Shown here: positions 52,283-62,631 of the stretch, piece after piece
Layout: each line of letters begins with the position of its first letter
Numbering within the stretch: the stretch's first letter is position 1
DNA from: Bombyx mori
Taxonomy: Eukaryota; Arthropoda; Insecta; Lepidoptera; Bombycidae
Assembly: GCF_030269925.1 (NCBI RefSeq)
Contig: NC_085111.1
Span: 5,138,142 to 5,202,141, forward strand
Direction of reading: 5' to 3'
Length of the DNA: 64,000 nt
Position numbers and translations under genes: made by a program
The notes under the pieces: model-generated
What the model saw: the letters and a program-made list of their open reading frames with translations, nothing else
Databases searched by the model: none
Told to the model about the DNA's origin: nothing

Positions 52283-53228
52283 AAACTTTTCTTTTAGAAT
52301 GCTGGCCACAAAAAAGTTTACGTAAGCAGAAACTGTTGGCCCTTCAGATGGGGTTAAGCAGAACCACGGTGAAAAGGGTGTTAAATGAAGACTTAGGGCT
52401 TCGGGCATATCGAAGAAAAACAGGACATCGTTTGAATGCTCGTCTAATGGACCTGAGACTGAAGAGATGCCGCGCTTTGTTGAAGCGGTACGCGAGAAAA
52501 AAATATCGGGAAATTCTTTTTTCGGATGAAAAAATTTTTACCGTAGAAGAGAGCTACAACAAACAAAATGATAAGGTGTACGCACACAGTAGTGACCGTA
52601 TTCCGCGTGTCCAACGAGGTCATTTTCCATCCTCGCTCATGGTATGGTTGGGAGTTTCTTATTGGGGCTTAACAGAGGTACATTTTTGTGAGAAAGGTGT
52701 AAAAACGAATGCAGTTGTGTATCAAAATACAGTCCTGACGAACCTTGTGGAACCTATTTCTCATACCATGTTCAATAACAGGCACTGGGTATTCCAACAA
52801 GATTCGGCGCCAGCTCATAGAGCGAAGAGCACACAAGACTGGCTGGCGGCGCGTGAAATCGACTTCATCCGGCATGAAGACTGGCCCTCCTCCAGTCCAG
52901 ATTTGAATCCGTTAGATTACAAGATATTGCAACACTTGGAGGAAAAGGCGTGCTCAAAGCCTCATCCCAATTTGGAGTCACTCAAGACATCCTTGATTAA
53001 GGCAGCCGCCGATATTGACATGGACCTCGTTCGTGCTGCGATAGACGACTGGCCGCGTAGATTGAAGGCCTGTATTCAAAATCACGGAGGTCATTTTGAA
53101 TAAACTTTAGTGTCATAAGAATCTATGTTTTGTTAAGTTCATTTTGGTATATGAATGGTTATATAATGAATAAACTTGTTTCAATTATTTTACATTAAAC
53201 ATGTGACAGAATTTATGACCTGACTAGG
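52283..53228 (+). mobile_element. maT-type (DD37D) transposon, 5' end lost
   Basis: Homology with the copy at 17836-18425 starts at AAACTTTTCTTTTAGAATGC (52283). The right inverted repeat is at 53202-53228 (GTGACAGAATTTATGACCTG). The left inverted repeat, present as 18401-18425 in the other copy, is missing here. A TATATATA run follows the right end, as expected for a TA-targeting element. Confidence 0.87.
52321..53103 (+). pseudogene. maT transposase, N-terminally deleted (DD37D)
   Basis: The longest open frame gives about 255 residues to the stop at 53101-53103. It holds part of the DNA-binding region (MGLSRTTVKRVL, a helix-turn-helix segment), then all three catalytic residues: FSDEKIFT, VFQQDSAPAHRAK and SSSPDLNPLDYK, the last two 37 residues apart. 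This spacing marks the maT group of the Tc1/mariner superfamily. Upstream, the ATG at 52299 (MLATKKF) is in another frame and meets a stop at once, so the true N-terminus and part of the DNA-binding domain are deleted or frameshifted. The catalytic core looks undamaged. Family members normally have about 340 residues. Confidence 0.88.
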
Positions 53229-54378
53229 TATATATACCGAGGGACTTCAATTTTATGGATCATCGCCTTACTGCGAACTATTTATTTCCCTTCGTTTAAC
53301 TCAATTTTTGGGGGCGTATATTATATGACTTCAACTCAATCTTCAAGATTGGACCGCTAGTTATCTAATAATCATAACAACCATCTCAATTAAATTACCG
53401 ATTATTTTATGTAAATCTATAAGTCAACCGGTAACAATTATAAAACACACAATTAGTCCAATTAATTATTTAGTAAATTCGTTTTTGTATTTTTGTATTC
53501 CTTTGCATCTGCCGACTGTTATTGCTATCTCGTTTGCATGTTAGGAGAGCATGTTCGTATCGGCTAACGTTTATTATTCCGTGTATAGTCTAATTTGTTT
53601 TTTGTATCAAAACAGTTCGGAGCGAATGCTTTGTGATATTCGCCGAAAACGGTGTTGTTAGTTTTTGTGACCACCGTGTAAAATTTTTATTTTCTTATGA
53701 GTTTATTTTAATACAATTATATTAACGTGTGTTGTATATCAAGTTATTTGGGAGGCTGTCTTGATTTATAATTAAAAATACTTTACAGTTTTTGTTTTCA
53801 CGGACGACTAAGGCCGTGTTAGTCGTTCATTACTACGATATATGTAAAATATCGGAAACGCCGGAAATAATATAATGACAATTAAAAAAAATAATAGATT
53901 GTACCGTAAAATTAAATTAAACTGTGACTACGACCCGTAAAAACCGAAGATAATAAATACATACAGTGATCATAAAATAATTTAATGCATCATAAAAATC
54001 CGGCAAAAGAAATCTCAACTTCCTTTTCTTATTTCATTCAGTTGCAATTTGAAATTGAGAACACATTATTTCTGTTATTGTTATAAATAATTTTTTTAAA
54101 GGATCACACAGTTATAACAGACCGTTAAAAACGAATGTATCACGAATGTTGTCTAGAATAAAAATTTAATACAATGCATAGCAGTTAAATAATAATAAAT
54201 AAATTTAAAATACAACATTACGAAAACAGCACTACTGACCACGTCAATGTAAAGTATGTAAACTGCAAACCAACGTAAACCTTCCGAAACTCACTTCAAA
54301 ACTCAAAAAAAAACATAAAATTCCATCCTGCTGTCTTTAAGAGTTACATAGGTCACAAAAACGGAAAAAATGATATAA
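53229..54378. other. Gene-free AT-rich stretch
   Basis: No supported gene or matched repeat. Confidence 0.45.
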
Positions 54379-54628
54379 TTTATACTAATATATAAATCTA
54401 CAGTGGTTTTTACGGATGTTCCGTTATAACTACTGAACCATGCATCCGATTGACTTGAAACTTGGTATCCATGTAGAAAATACATGTAATTAATGGATAG
54501 GCTAATATTTATATGAGTGTTGTACTCCCTACACCAGTTGCGGGGGCATTAATGATGAGGATCTTTTTGGGGGTGAGAAATAATAATGTTAATTTAAAAT
54601 GCCTAGCGAAGCGGACGGGTACAGCTAG
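54379..54628 (+). mobile_element. Non-autonomous Helitron (GGGTACAGCTAG end)
   Basis: Starts near TTATACTAATATATAAATCT and ends GAAGCGGACGGGTACAGCTAG before a T. It contains TTACGGATGTTCCGTTATAA and AACTTGGTATCCATGTAGAA, unlike the other Helitron subfamilies here. Confidence 0.72.
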
Positions 54629-55026
54629 TTATTATATAAAGATAATAAATTAACTCCGACATCGAATTTTAAAACGCATAATCTAAATTATGTACGAAGG
54701 TTTTTTTTGTTCATTTCCTTTCAAACTTATCATATAAATAAAATAAAATAAAATAAAATATTTCGGGCATTTACTTTTTAGCATCTTTCAGCAGAACTTA
54801 AAGCAAGTTCCTAGCATAATGTGAAATTTTAGCAAAGAATAATCGTTTTTAAGTACTCGAAGTTTTGTCATTATGATTCAAGTAATCGTCCATAATCTTA
54901 ATATTTTCTTTGAACTATCATTCAGGGCTACGGCATTACAGACGTACATCCAAGTATTATATAATAACGTATATGTCATTATTAATAGAGACTATGTTAT
55001 CATCACGTATCAATGTTTATTTACGA
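54629..55026. other. Gene-free stretch with AAAAT microsatellite
   Basis: (AAAAT)n at about 54737-54760. No gene. Confidence 0.5.
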
Positions 55027-55410
55027 CTAGCTTTTGCCCGCGGCTTCGTCCGCGTGGAATAGTACACAAATAATGCTTTATTTGAGAATAAATTTGGTTA
55101 GCATAAAAAACGTTATAGTGAGCCAACCTTAACATATAGACATATGCTGTCGCGGACTTTTTTTAGATCTTTTAAAGGGGAACAGTTCTCTCATACATTA
55201 CTTTTACTTTAACCGTTTCCGCAGCGCACGCAGAGGAACCCCGATTTTGAAACATTCTTTATTGGTGCTCCGCTTGCATTGGTCTTAGCGTGGCCTTCCT
55301 CGATCAATGGGCTATCTAACACTGAAAGAGATTTTCAAATCGGACCAATAGTTCCTGAGATGAGCGCGTTCAAACAAACAAACTCTTCAGCTTTATAACA
55401 TTAGGATAGA
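55027..55410 (-). mobile_element. Non-autonomous Helitron, 384 bp
   Basis: The minus strand starts TCTATCCTAATGTTATAAAG, contains AGGAACTATTGGTCCGATTT, and ends CGCGGACGAAGCCGCGGGCA then AAAGCTAG. The CGCGG..CCGCGG palindrome just before the end is the 3' hairpin expected of a Helitron. Confidence 0.78.
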
Positions 55411-55867
55411 TTAAAGAAAACTGGCATAATTGGTGGCTCTCAGTTTCTATACAAGGCTCGCCTCATAAATATCGCTATAAATAGCTAAGTAAACAAGCGT
55501 TTATATGGTATTCGTTTAGCTTTCTTTTATGTAAATGTGTATTGGCATCCGAGCGTGTTCTTACCTTACTTTTTCTTCGTGGGAGTACTCAGTACAGGTA
55601 GGAGCACCGTGAGTGCCCAAGACGGGCCGCACTCCGTTGATTGCGAAGCGTGTGCCATTTGCATCAACGTATTGAGTACAGTCGATAGAGAAAGTGGCCG
55701 TGAAGTATTTTTTTTGAAGTGAAAACTTCTTTAGAATCGTCGTGATTTCAAACCGGATGCAACGGAAAAAACGACAGGTAAGAGACACAAATATAAAAAT
55801 GTGTCGTCATCTCGAACAATTCCTCAGAGCACTCCCCAATTACGCTGACAATAAATTTTGCATGCTT
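55411..55867. other. Gene-free stretch with GC-rich segment and a LINE scrap
   Basis: 55590-55700 is GC-rich (GTGCCCAAGACGGGCCGCAC) and was not recognised. 55806-55839 is a 34-bp reversed piece of the CR1-like LINE (TCTCGAACAATTCCTCAGAG). Confidence 0.4.
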
Positions 55868-56035
55868 CATTTTTATTACAAATTATTATTCCTTTATCGT
55901 GGAAGTCGATCGCGAACATTTGTTAAGTACGTATTTCATTAGAAAAATTGGTACCCGCCTGCGGGATTCGAAAACCGTTGCTTCATCATCGCTTGATACG
56001 AGTGCACCGGACGTCTTATCCTTTAGGCCGCGATG
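55868..56035 (-). mobile_element. Bm1 5' head without its 3' part
   Basis: The minus strand reads CGCGGCCTAAAGGATAAGAC, then GTTTTCGAATCCCGCAGGCG, and on to GAACATTTGTTAAGTACG reversed. This is the tRNA-like head and first third of Bm1. The poly(A)-side two thirds are missing, the reverse of the usual truncation. Confidence 0.75.
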
Positions 56036-56107
56036 ACGTCAAATGTCACTTTTAGTGTCAGCTCCGTGGCTACATGCTGTTTGACAATTCGACTCTTAAA
56101 TTTCAAA

Positions 56108-56429
56108 GCTTCGGTCCGATTTTTTTTTTATCTAAGCTGATAGCCTTGAGGTGCTATTTCAACGTAACCGTAACTAGTAGGTGGGGCTCAAACCTGACGA
56201 CTTTGCTAACACGAACCCTAGCAAGAGCCGTGCTTCGCAGAATGTACCACCGGATCGGAAACGCTACCCACTGAGAAGATCCGGCGAGAAACTCAGTGGG
56301 CTGTGTCTGTAGGTTAATTTACTCGTCGAGCCCTTCGTCGCAAGCGACGGGTTCGACGAGAACGGTGACCGGTGCTTGAGGTACCTAAAAGCACCGTTAG
56401 TGGATCTGGAGGATCCGAAATGACGTTTC
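56108..56429 (-). mobile_element. LINE-tail-derived short element with imperfect target duplication
   Basis: The T-run at 56120-56129 is the reversed poly(A) tail. The minus strand begins ATTTCGGATCCTCCAGATCC near 56416 and continues through AGTAAATTAACCTACAGACA and the GATCTTCTCAGTGGGTAGCG core. CTTCGGTCCGAT (56109-56120) and TTTCGGCCCGAT (56418-56429) look like a duplicated target with two differences. The coding-like start DPPDPL and the arginine-rich ending RRTRRLRRRARR match the jockey ORF2 C-terminus DPSDPI..RRTRQRGRR. Confidence 0.72.
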
Positions 56430-57300
56430 GGCCCGATATTCGTTCACGACTGTACGTAAGAGTGTAACCGATCCGGGAACTGGCACAGTCTTCGTAATTT
56501 GAAAGCGTCTCCGTTTTCCTTGCCGCCAAATGATCCCCACTTTTCTTTCGTCTACTTGCACTTTTATTCACGACTGTACTCATGGGAACTGCTTATGTTG
56601 TAAAAAGTAGTTCTTTCGGAATATAGCTATCAATACAAGCAAAAAAATGGGAGCGGTCCGACAGGAATCGTTCATGAATGTGGTGAAGAAAAAAATAATG
56701 ATAAAGTTTATTAATTTATTGTTCTTGTAAGGCTTTAATTGCATTAATTGCCTGCTCGTTTCCGTTAGCAAAGACTGTTGTTAGTTGGTGAATCCGGACA
56801 CAATCAAAGTTTAAAGTTATAATGACACGCGGTATCGGCAGTCTTGAATAAACGTGGGGTTTCCTAATGTACTGTATTGTATCCAATTGTAAAAATAATA
56901 CAGTCTAACAGACAGGACAAGTACTTATAATTCGTATAGTATATGAATATAGCTGTACGCAATTAGGTTAAAGCTTTTCAGTACAAACACCCTTTGAGTT
57001 AGATTTGCAAAACTATTTTTTTTAATTTCCATTTAATTGAGTTTGATTTTCTAAATTTCATTGTCGAATCCTTAGTTCTAGTGAGTATGCATATAGTCGA
57101 GTTAGAGTTCAGAGAGACTGATTTACCTGCTACACACATTGCTGCCGCAGCCTGGTCTATATCACACGTGTGATAAACAATGTCATACACTGACATTCAG
57201 TGTATATGACGATAGTAGAAAGACTAATATAATGCCAAACAAATTAAATTGAAAATCATGGTATGAATACGGTAAATTAAAGAATTTGTAATGTACCTTT
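56430..57300. other. Gene-free stretch
   Basis: No supported gene. Confidence 0.4.
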
Positions 57301-57560
57301 GGTCATATAGCAAAAAAACCCTCTGACAACCTGGAGAGACTCATAGTGACGGGTAAAGTGAATGTAAGACGATCCAGAGGTCGGAGCCGAAAAAGATGGA
57401 GTGACCAAGTATCCGAGTGTCTGGACATGACACTGAGCCACGCACTTCACTGTGCCACTGACCGACAAAAGTGGCTACAAATTACAAAAAAACGTCACAG
57501 GCGGGCGCATCACGATGCTCAGTAATGAACGATCGACTGAAGGAGGAGGAGGAGGATGAA
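57301..57560 (+). mobile_element. RTE-like LINE 3' end with (GGA)n tail
   Basis: An uninterrupted frame runs from 57301 to the TAA at 57523-57525. It reads GHIAKKPSDNLERLIVTGKV then RSRGRSRKRWSDQVSECLDM and ends AHHDAQ. The GHI..., RGRS..RWSDQ and DR..W motifs are typical of the last 75 residues of an RTE-like ORF2. A GGAGGAGGAGGAGGA tail follows within 20 bp of the stop, in place of poly(A). It is 5'-truncated. No target duplication was identified. Confidence 0.75.
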
Positions 57561-58008
57561 TGTACCTCAAATGTAGTTTAAAAATGAGTCGGCGAAGAAT
57601 GTGCATTCAGCAAGTGCCGAGATGATAGCGTTCCAAAGGCAAGACTAACTATGCATCGACAAAGCTAACGCTCTTCCGACCTAAGATAAGGTCGTATTTG
57701 CACTTGGAAATTGCGAGCGTCCCGTCAAAGAGACTCAAAGGGAGTCGATCCCGCGGGATTGTGGCAAACGGCCCGCGGATTATTTGTCAAACCGTTGCTA
57801 AAGGCAAAGAACTGGATAGTTAGTGAACTTCTTGACGTATAGAGTAATGGAAAATGACTTTTAAATCAGGTCATTTAAGTGGTATTTACCGAAGATATTT
57901 TATCATCGCGTTATTTTGATTGACATATTCTTTAAGTATTAAGATATAATAAAATTATGTAATTTCAAATTTTGAATTTATACTTTAATTTCGTTTAACG
58001 TTGTGGCT
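57561..58008. other. Stretch upstream of the tRNA gene
   Basis: No gene. AT-rich in its last 100 bp, directly 5' of the tRNA. Confidence 0.4.
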
Positions 58009-58081
58009 GCCCGGCTAGCTCAGTCGGTAGAGCATGAGACTCTTAATCTCAGGGTCGTGGGTTCGAGCCCCACGTTGGGCG
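58009..58081 (+). tRNA. tRNA-Lys (anticodon CUU)
   Basis: 73 nt folding as a full cloverleaf. The acceptor stem GCCCGGC pairs with GTTGGGC (two G-U pairs), with discriminator G. The D-loop is AGCTCAGTCGGTAGAGC. The anticodon arm is GAGACTCTTAATCTC with loop CTCTTAA, giving anticodon CTT. The T arm is GTGGG TTCGAGC CCCAC. A- and B-boxes are intact (TAGCTCAGTCGG, GGTTCGAGCCC). T6 at 58084-58089 is a suitable RNA polymerase III terminator. All stems are preserved and there is no SINE body or poly(A) tail after it, so it looks like a genuine gene. Confidence 0.96.
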
Positions 58082-59089
58082 CATTTTTTGCTCGGAGCAC
58101 AAAATTTCTCGTGTGACTTCTGACGTAATTCCATTTCGGAGGGTAATACTCGTATTAAATGTTTATGGACACATGTTGGTTTTCGATGTCCATTTTTTAA
58201 GATCGCTATTTTAAAAATACGCGTCCAGAGTGCATGAGGACCAGTAACCATTTACAATCAAGCGGAAAAGAAGCTCGTTGTCCCGTATAAGCAATAAGTA
58301 GATAAAAACTTGGCATTAACTTTACAAGTTTACTGCATCCGAACTTATAATACATTGCCATCTAGTGAATTTTCAGTGAACTATTTCAAATAAAATGTTA
58401 ATTTATTAGTTAATTACTGCTAAAAAAAAAATTAAATCGCGTTATTATTAAAGCGCCATCTAGAAAAACAAACGAAACTAAAAAGTACTATAATAATATA
58501 CTAGATGGCGCTTTTGTAAATCTTGTACCTATTTAGGATTTTATCAAAAGTGTATCACATTAGTTTCATTGATTTATCATTTTAATAATATTAGAACGAT
58601 TTTACTCATTAGTGATTTAAATACGGTCCATGCTCAGCGTACTCTTACTCAAAATTGTTTGTGTAATACGATGAAACTTGTATGTCTTGTGCAATATTAT
58701 TATGATAATATTTTATGATGAAAAAAAGATAAAACATTTCACAAAATAATTTTATGTGATTTTCACTGAAAGATAAGGAATCTTTTTTTCTCCTTTGTCA
58801 TAAACTGGTATAGGATCATTTGGTTTAGTATTAAAAACTATCAATATATTTTGCTTTGAGTCTTTACTTTTTTAGTTTATTATATATATTTAACATTTTA
58901 TGAGTTCTTCATTATGTTCACCCGCTTAAAGTATCTGCCTGCTCCAAACAGTTTTCGGTAAAATTGTTAATCTCTTCTGGTAGCAGTTTCATAATTGAAA
59001 TGATTTTGATTATTTTTAATTCCGTGTCTATATTAATGGAACATCAAAGTGCAATTAATGTATTGGACATTAGATGGACATTTTGAGAA
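58082..59089. other. Gene-free stretch
   Basis: At 58240-58300 a weak Bm1 3' relic (GACCAGTAACCATTTACAAT). At 58450-58514 a short inverted repeat, AAAGCGCCATCTAG / CTAGATGGCGCTTT, spans 65 bp. Otherwise AT-rich. Confidence 0.45.
58084..58089 (+). terminator. RNA polymerase III T-run after tRNA-Lys
   Basis: Six T residues start three bases after the tRNA 3' end, the usual Pol III stop signal. Confidence 0.8.
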
Positions 59090-59335
59090 TTACTGGTGGT
59101 AGGACCTCTTGTGAGTTCGCACCGGTAGGTACCACAACCCTGCCTATTTCTGCCTTGAAGCAGTAATGCGTTTCGGTTAGAAGGATGGGGCAGCCGTTGT
59201 AACTATACTGAGACCTTAGAACTTATATCTCAAGGCGGGTGGCGCATTTACGTCGTAGATGTCTATGGGCTCCAGTAACCACTTAACACCAGGTGGGCTG
59301 TGAGCTGGTCCAGCCAATTAGCAATAAATAAAAAC
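59090..59335 (+). mobile_element. Bm1-type SINE, 5'-truncated
   Basis: From TTACTGGTGGTAGGACCTCT to CAATTAGCAATAAATAAAAA. Near consensus with scattered substitutions. Confidence 0.9.
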
Positions 59336-59460
59336 GTAACAACGTGTAACCTGCTTAAACATAATGCATAATATAGGAACGTGTGTTATGCTCGCTAAGA
59401 TTAAAGCATCTACAATTTGAAATGTCGACGTAACTAATATAACTTAAAAACATTATAAAT

Positions 59461-59877
59461 ATATATAATATTAATACGTGAAGCAAAAACTTTGTATCCC
59501 TTTTTATGAAAAACGCGCGAACGGAGGAGTATGTAATTTTCCACACTTATAGAGAATATAGAGAAGAAGTGCATAATGCTAATTTTTTTTTAAAATAATG
59601 CATAAAAGATACATTAAATCAATAAAGAAAACATTACACACACTACATACCATGTATTTGACGCAACACGCATGCATGCTATTTATTGTCAAGCTTTTGT
59701 TCTTGACGTCTGTTGTCAAATCGAGATTAAATATTGTTTGTCTTTGTTTTATTATTTTTTATAGTGTAGTCTTGGCGAAATTTGTGATTATATAAGTATA
59801 AAACACAATCATAATAGTGTACAAACTTACAATTCCAATTAGTTATAGTCGAATTTCGACTACTGCGGGACCTCTAG
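59461..59877 (+). mobile_element. Non-autonomous Helitron, inverted copy of 4035-4450
   Basis: Shares TATTAATACGTGAAGCAAAA, GGAGGAGTATGTAATTTTCC and CGACTACTGCGGGACCTCTAG with the reverse complement of 4035-4450. The 3' CTAG at 59874-59877 precedes a T. The 5' TC is replaced (TATATAATATTAATACG), so the start is approximate. Confidence 0.75.
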
Positions 59878-60106
59878 TATTAAATTAAATCACGTTAAGT
59901 CCTCCTATTCGTTTTTTTCCGTACCAAGACTGTTCATAATTACTGTACTTCCTTTGCGACATCTTGCCGCTCAATTTGAGTCGGTATAAAAGATGTGTTG
60001 CGTGATTCTTGAAATCTTTGCCCGTGACGTCTCCGTGATAAGATGACGAAGTTTCTGTCTGTCTGTTTGGCTGTTTGTGGTGAGGTTGCCGTTTTTTTAT
60101 TATATA

Positions 60107-60317
60107 CTAGCGACCCGCCCTCGCTTCGCTTCGGAAACTGTAATTTATTATTGATTTCTCCACTATTTAATGGATGTTAATATACATATAAACCTTCCTC
60201 TTCAATCACTATCTATTAAAAAAAACCGCATCAAAATCCGTTGCGTAGTTTTAAAGATTTAAGCATACGTAGGGATATAGGGACAGAGAAAGCGACTTTG
60301 TTTTACACTATGTAGTG
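60107..60317 (-). mobile_element. Non-autonomous Helitron
   Basis: Reverse copy of 47708-47921: CTAGCGACCCGCCCTCGCTT at 60107 and AAAGCGACTTTGTTTTACAC near 60300. An A precedes the CTAG on the plus strand, matching the A/T target. Confidence 0.78.
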
Positions 60318-60518
60318 GTAGTCCATAATGAATAAATACATTTTTTTTTGAGTGTTCTTGCGCTTTCAAAGTTAGAAATAAACAGAGCTAGGCATGTTTA
60401 AAATCAAAATCTCAGTAGATATAAATGATTTGATATAGTGTTTTTCGTGTTGTGATATTATTGGGAAGTGTTTCACAAAAACTATGTTATTAACATTAGA
60501 TGATGGCGCAACAGAATA

Positions 60519-60772
60519 TTTTTTTTGCATTGATGTGTGGACGAGCTCACGGTCCCCCGCTGTTAAGTGGTTACCGAAGCCCATAGACATCTTCAACGTG
60601 AATACCGCCACTCACCTTGAGTTAAGGTTTTAGTGTAGTTACAACTGCTGCTCAAGCCATCAAACCGAAACGCATTACTGCTTTACTGCAGAAATAGACA
60701 GGGTGGTGGTACCTATCCGTGCGGACTGACAAGAGGTCCTACCACCTGTAATTACGAAAATTATAATTTTGC
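60519..60772 (-). mobile_element. Bm1-type SINE, 5'-truncated
   Basis: The T-run at 60519-60526, then TGTGTGGACGAGCTCACGGT and on to AAGAGGTCCTACCACCTGTA. A 15-bp gap occurs in the CTGAGACCTTAGAACTT block. Confidence 0.87.
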
Positions 60773-61099
60773 TTTTGCTAATTTTACTTTTGCCAAATTC
60801 TCCCATAAGACGCACCTACCATATGTAAGTGAGTATCCATCTATAGATAACGTAATGGCATTGATTCTAATGCCTCGTAAAAATGTGTACATAATGTGTC
60901 GTGTAAAGGTCGCACTTTATTGTCCTACAACTATCTACATTTTGACGTGGGTACATATGTGATTTTGTTGATTCAATGAGCTAATTTAACTGAGATACAA
61001 ATTTAACTGAGATGCGTATCATTGTAACTAGTAGAAAGTATAATTTACGAACACCAAATACACACACAAAGTCGATATAAAAACCGATAATACAAATGT

Positions 61100-61898
61100 C
61101 ATCGTAGCCTAAAGGATAAGACGTCCGGTGCATTCGTATCTAGCGATGCACCGGTGTTAGAATCCCGCAGGCATAATGAAATACTCTCTCTCTTCCCAGC
61201 TATTTATCCCACATGGTGGTGGGGTCAGCTTTCCTAACTTTACTCCTCCACTTCGCTCTGTCTTCGACATCCTCGTCAGCAACATTGCATTCTCTCTTGT
61301 CCTTCAGCACTACGTCCCTCCACCTTGTCTTGGGTCTGCCTCTGGGTCTCCGACCGGGGAGGTCGAGCAGTAGTGCCAAATTTCCGACGTAGTCAGGTGG
61401 CTTCCTTTTCACGTGACCATACCATCTCAGCCTACTCTCCTGCATCTTGTCGGCGATGTCCCGTACACCTAGACTTCCACGCACGTACTCGTTACGGATT
61501 TTATCGAGCCTAGTCACGCCGCACATCCACCACCACCCACCGCAGGCATAATGAAATACGTACTTACCAAATGTTCACGATTGACTTCTCCGGTGAAGGA
61601 ATAACATCGTGTATTACAAAATCAAACCCGCAAAATTATAATTTGCGTAATTACTGGTGGTAGGACCTCTTGTGAGTCCGCACGGGTAGGTATCACCGCC
61701 CCGCCTATTTCTGCCGTGAAGCAGTAATGCGTTTTGGTTTGAAAGGTGGGGCAGCCGTTGTAACTATACTGAGACCTTAGAACTTATATCTCAAGGCGTG
61801 TGGCGCATTTACGCTGTAGATGTCTATGGGCTCCAGTAACCACTTAACACCAGGTGGGCTGTGAGCTCGTCCACACATATAAGCAATAGAAAAAAAAG
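61100..61898 (+). mobile_element. Bm1-type SINE, full length, split by an RTE-like LINE
   Basis: The tRNA-like head is at 61100-61164 (ATCGTAGCCTAAAGGATAAG, GTTAGAATCCCGCAGG). The remainder runs from 61540 to the tail ATAAGCAATAGAAAAAAA. The B-box has a C-to-A-type change (GTTAGAATCCC in place of GTTCGAATCCC). An insertion of 355 bp lies directly after the head. Confidence 0.9.
61165..61559 (-). mobile_element. RTE-like LINE 3' fragment inside Bm1, 20-bp target duplication
   Basis: CCGCAGGCATAATGAAATAC is repeated at 61165-61184 and 61540-61559. The 355-bp insert on the minus strand has an open frame (61200-61526). It encodes [20 protein letters not shown], then [20 protein letters not shown], and [20 protein letters not shown] near the stop. 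These are the usual C-terminal features of RTE-like LINE ORF2 proteins. The element ends in (AG)n and not in poly(A). The intact frame and the perfect 20-bp duplication suggest a fairly recent event. Confidence 0.88.
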
Positions 61899-61979
61899 TG
61901 AAATATTTCATTAATCTTTCGATGAAGTGAACCTACGGTAATTTTTATTTAAAACATTTGAGTGTTACGTTGTTTTTAG

Positions 61980-62156
61980 TTTTCTCCGGTACCAGTCATG
62001 GTGTTTCAACAAAACTGAACTTTAGCGGCGAAGAAACTTCAGCTGTCACGAATTCAAGTAAAGCAGAAGACGAAGACGTTGAAGTAAAGCACACTATTAT
62101 AGTATCAACTAAACTGAGGAATAACAACAGAAGAGGAATTCACGGTTTTGATGATG
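61980..62156 (+). CDS. Penultimate exon of unknown host gene
   Basis: The exon opens after GTTACGTTGTTTTTAG, a polypyrimidine tract plus AG, and closes at GATGATG before GTTAGA. Reading from the second base it encodes SGTSHGVSTKLNFSGEETSA, then a stretch rich in acidic residues and serine (SSKAEDEDVEVK), and NNNRRGIHGFDD. Length is 177 nt with intron phase 1 on both sides, and the phase fits the next exon exactly. The hydrophobic VTLFLVF encoded just upstream comes from the pyrimidine tract and is probably not a signal peptide. The exon follows a Bm1 insertion by about 80 bp. The product was not recognised, and earlier exons were not found in this window. Confidence 0.6.
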
Positions 62157-62631
62157 GTTAGAAAATTATTGGTAAAATTTGACCATACACTTAAAACCTT
62201 AAAGCTCCTGAGGTCTTTGGTAGGCAGCAGTCGAGCTCTGTTTATTGGTGCTGTTGATGTCTATGGGCATCGGTGACTACTCATCATCGTTTAAGTCCTA
62301 TGCTCATTTGCCTATTAAGACAAAATACAGTAACGTCTATGTTTTTTAGTTACTTCGGATTTTTTTTTCTTAATTTGATTAGGTTCAAATCTGTTTTCCT
62401 GATACCCAATTATTTGCGTACTCTAAATATTTTTTAGTGAACGCGCTTAGCTTGAACTGAAAAGGAAATCGATAAATTAGATTTAAAATAAAAATTAACC
62501 CAATTCCAAGATTACATTTTGGTCTTTTACTTGTTGATCCTAATAACCTAATGATTTCTATTCCAATTTTAATTATAGTCGGAACGTTTTCCTAAACCTG
62601 TAATATTTCACATTAGTTTTTATTCTTACAG
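62157..62631 (+). other. Intron (GT-AG, phase 1) with a LINE relic
   Basis: 475 bp, starting GTTAGA and ending TTTTTATTCTTACAG. At about 62215-62325 it holds a diverged CR1-like LINE 3' end (GGTAGGCAGCAGTCGAGCTC, ACTACTCATCATC). Splicing joins G to AT and restores an aspartate codon without a stop. Confidence 0.6.

Noticed and set aside
54737..54760. AAAAT run as a regulatory element
   Set aside because: A plain microsatellite; no supporting context.
58015..58251. 78-codon minus-strand ORF
   Set aside because: Runs antisense through the tRNA-Lys gene; the ARTHDPEIKS-like segment is a typical tRNA-antisense translation.
61958..61985. Signal peptide LSVTLFLVF at the start of the host exon
   Set aside because: No ATG in frame, an in-frame TGA lies upstream, and the hydrophobic stretch is the translation of a splice-acceptor pyrimidine tract.
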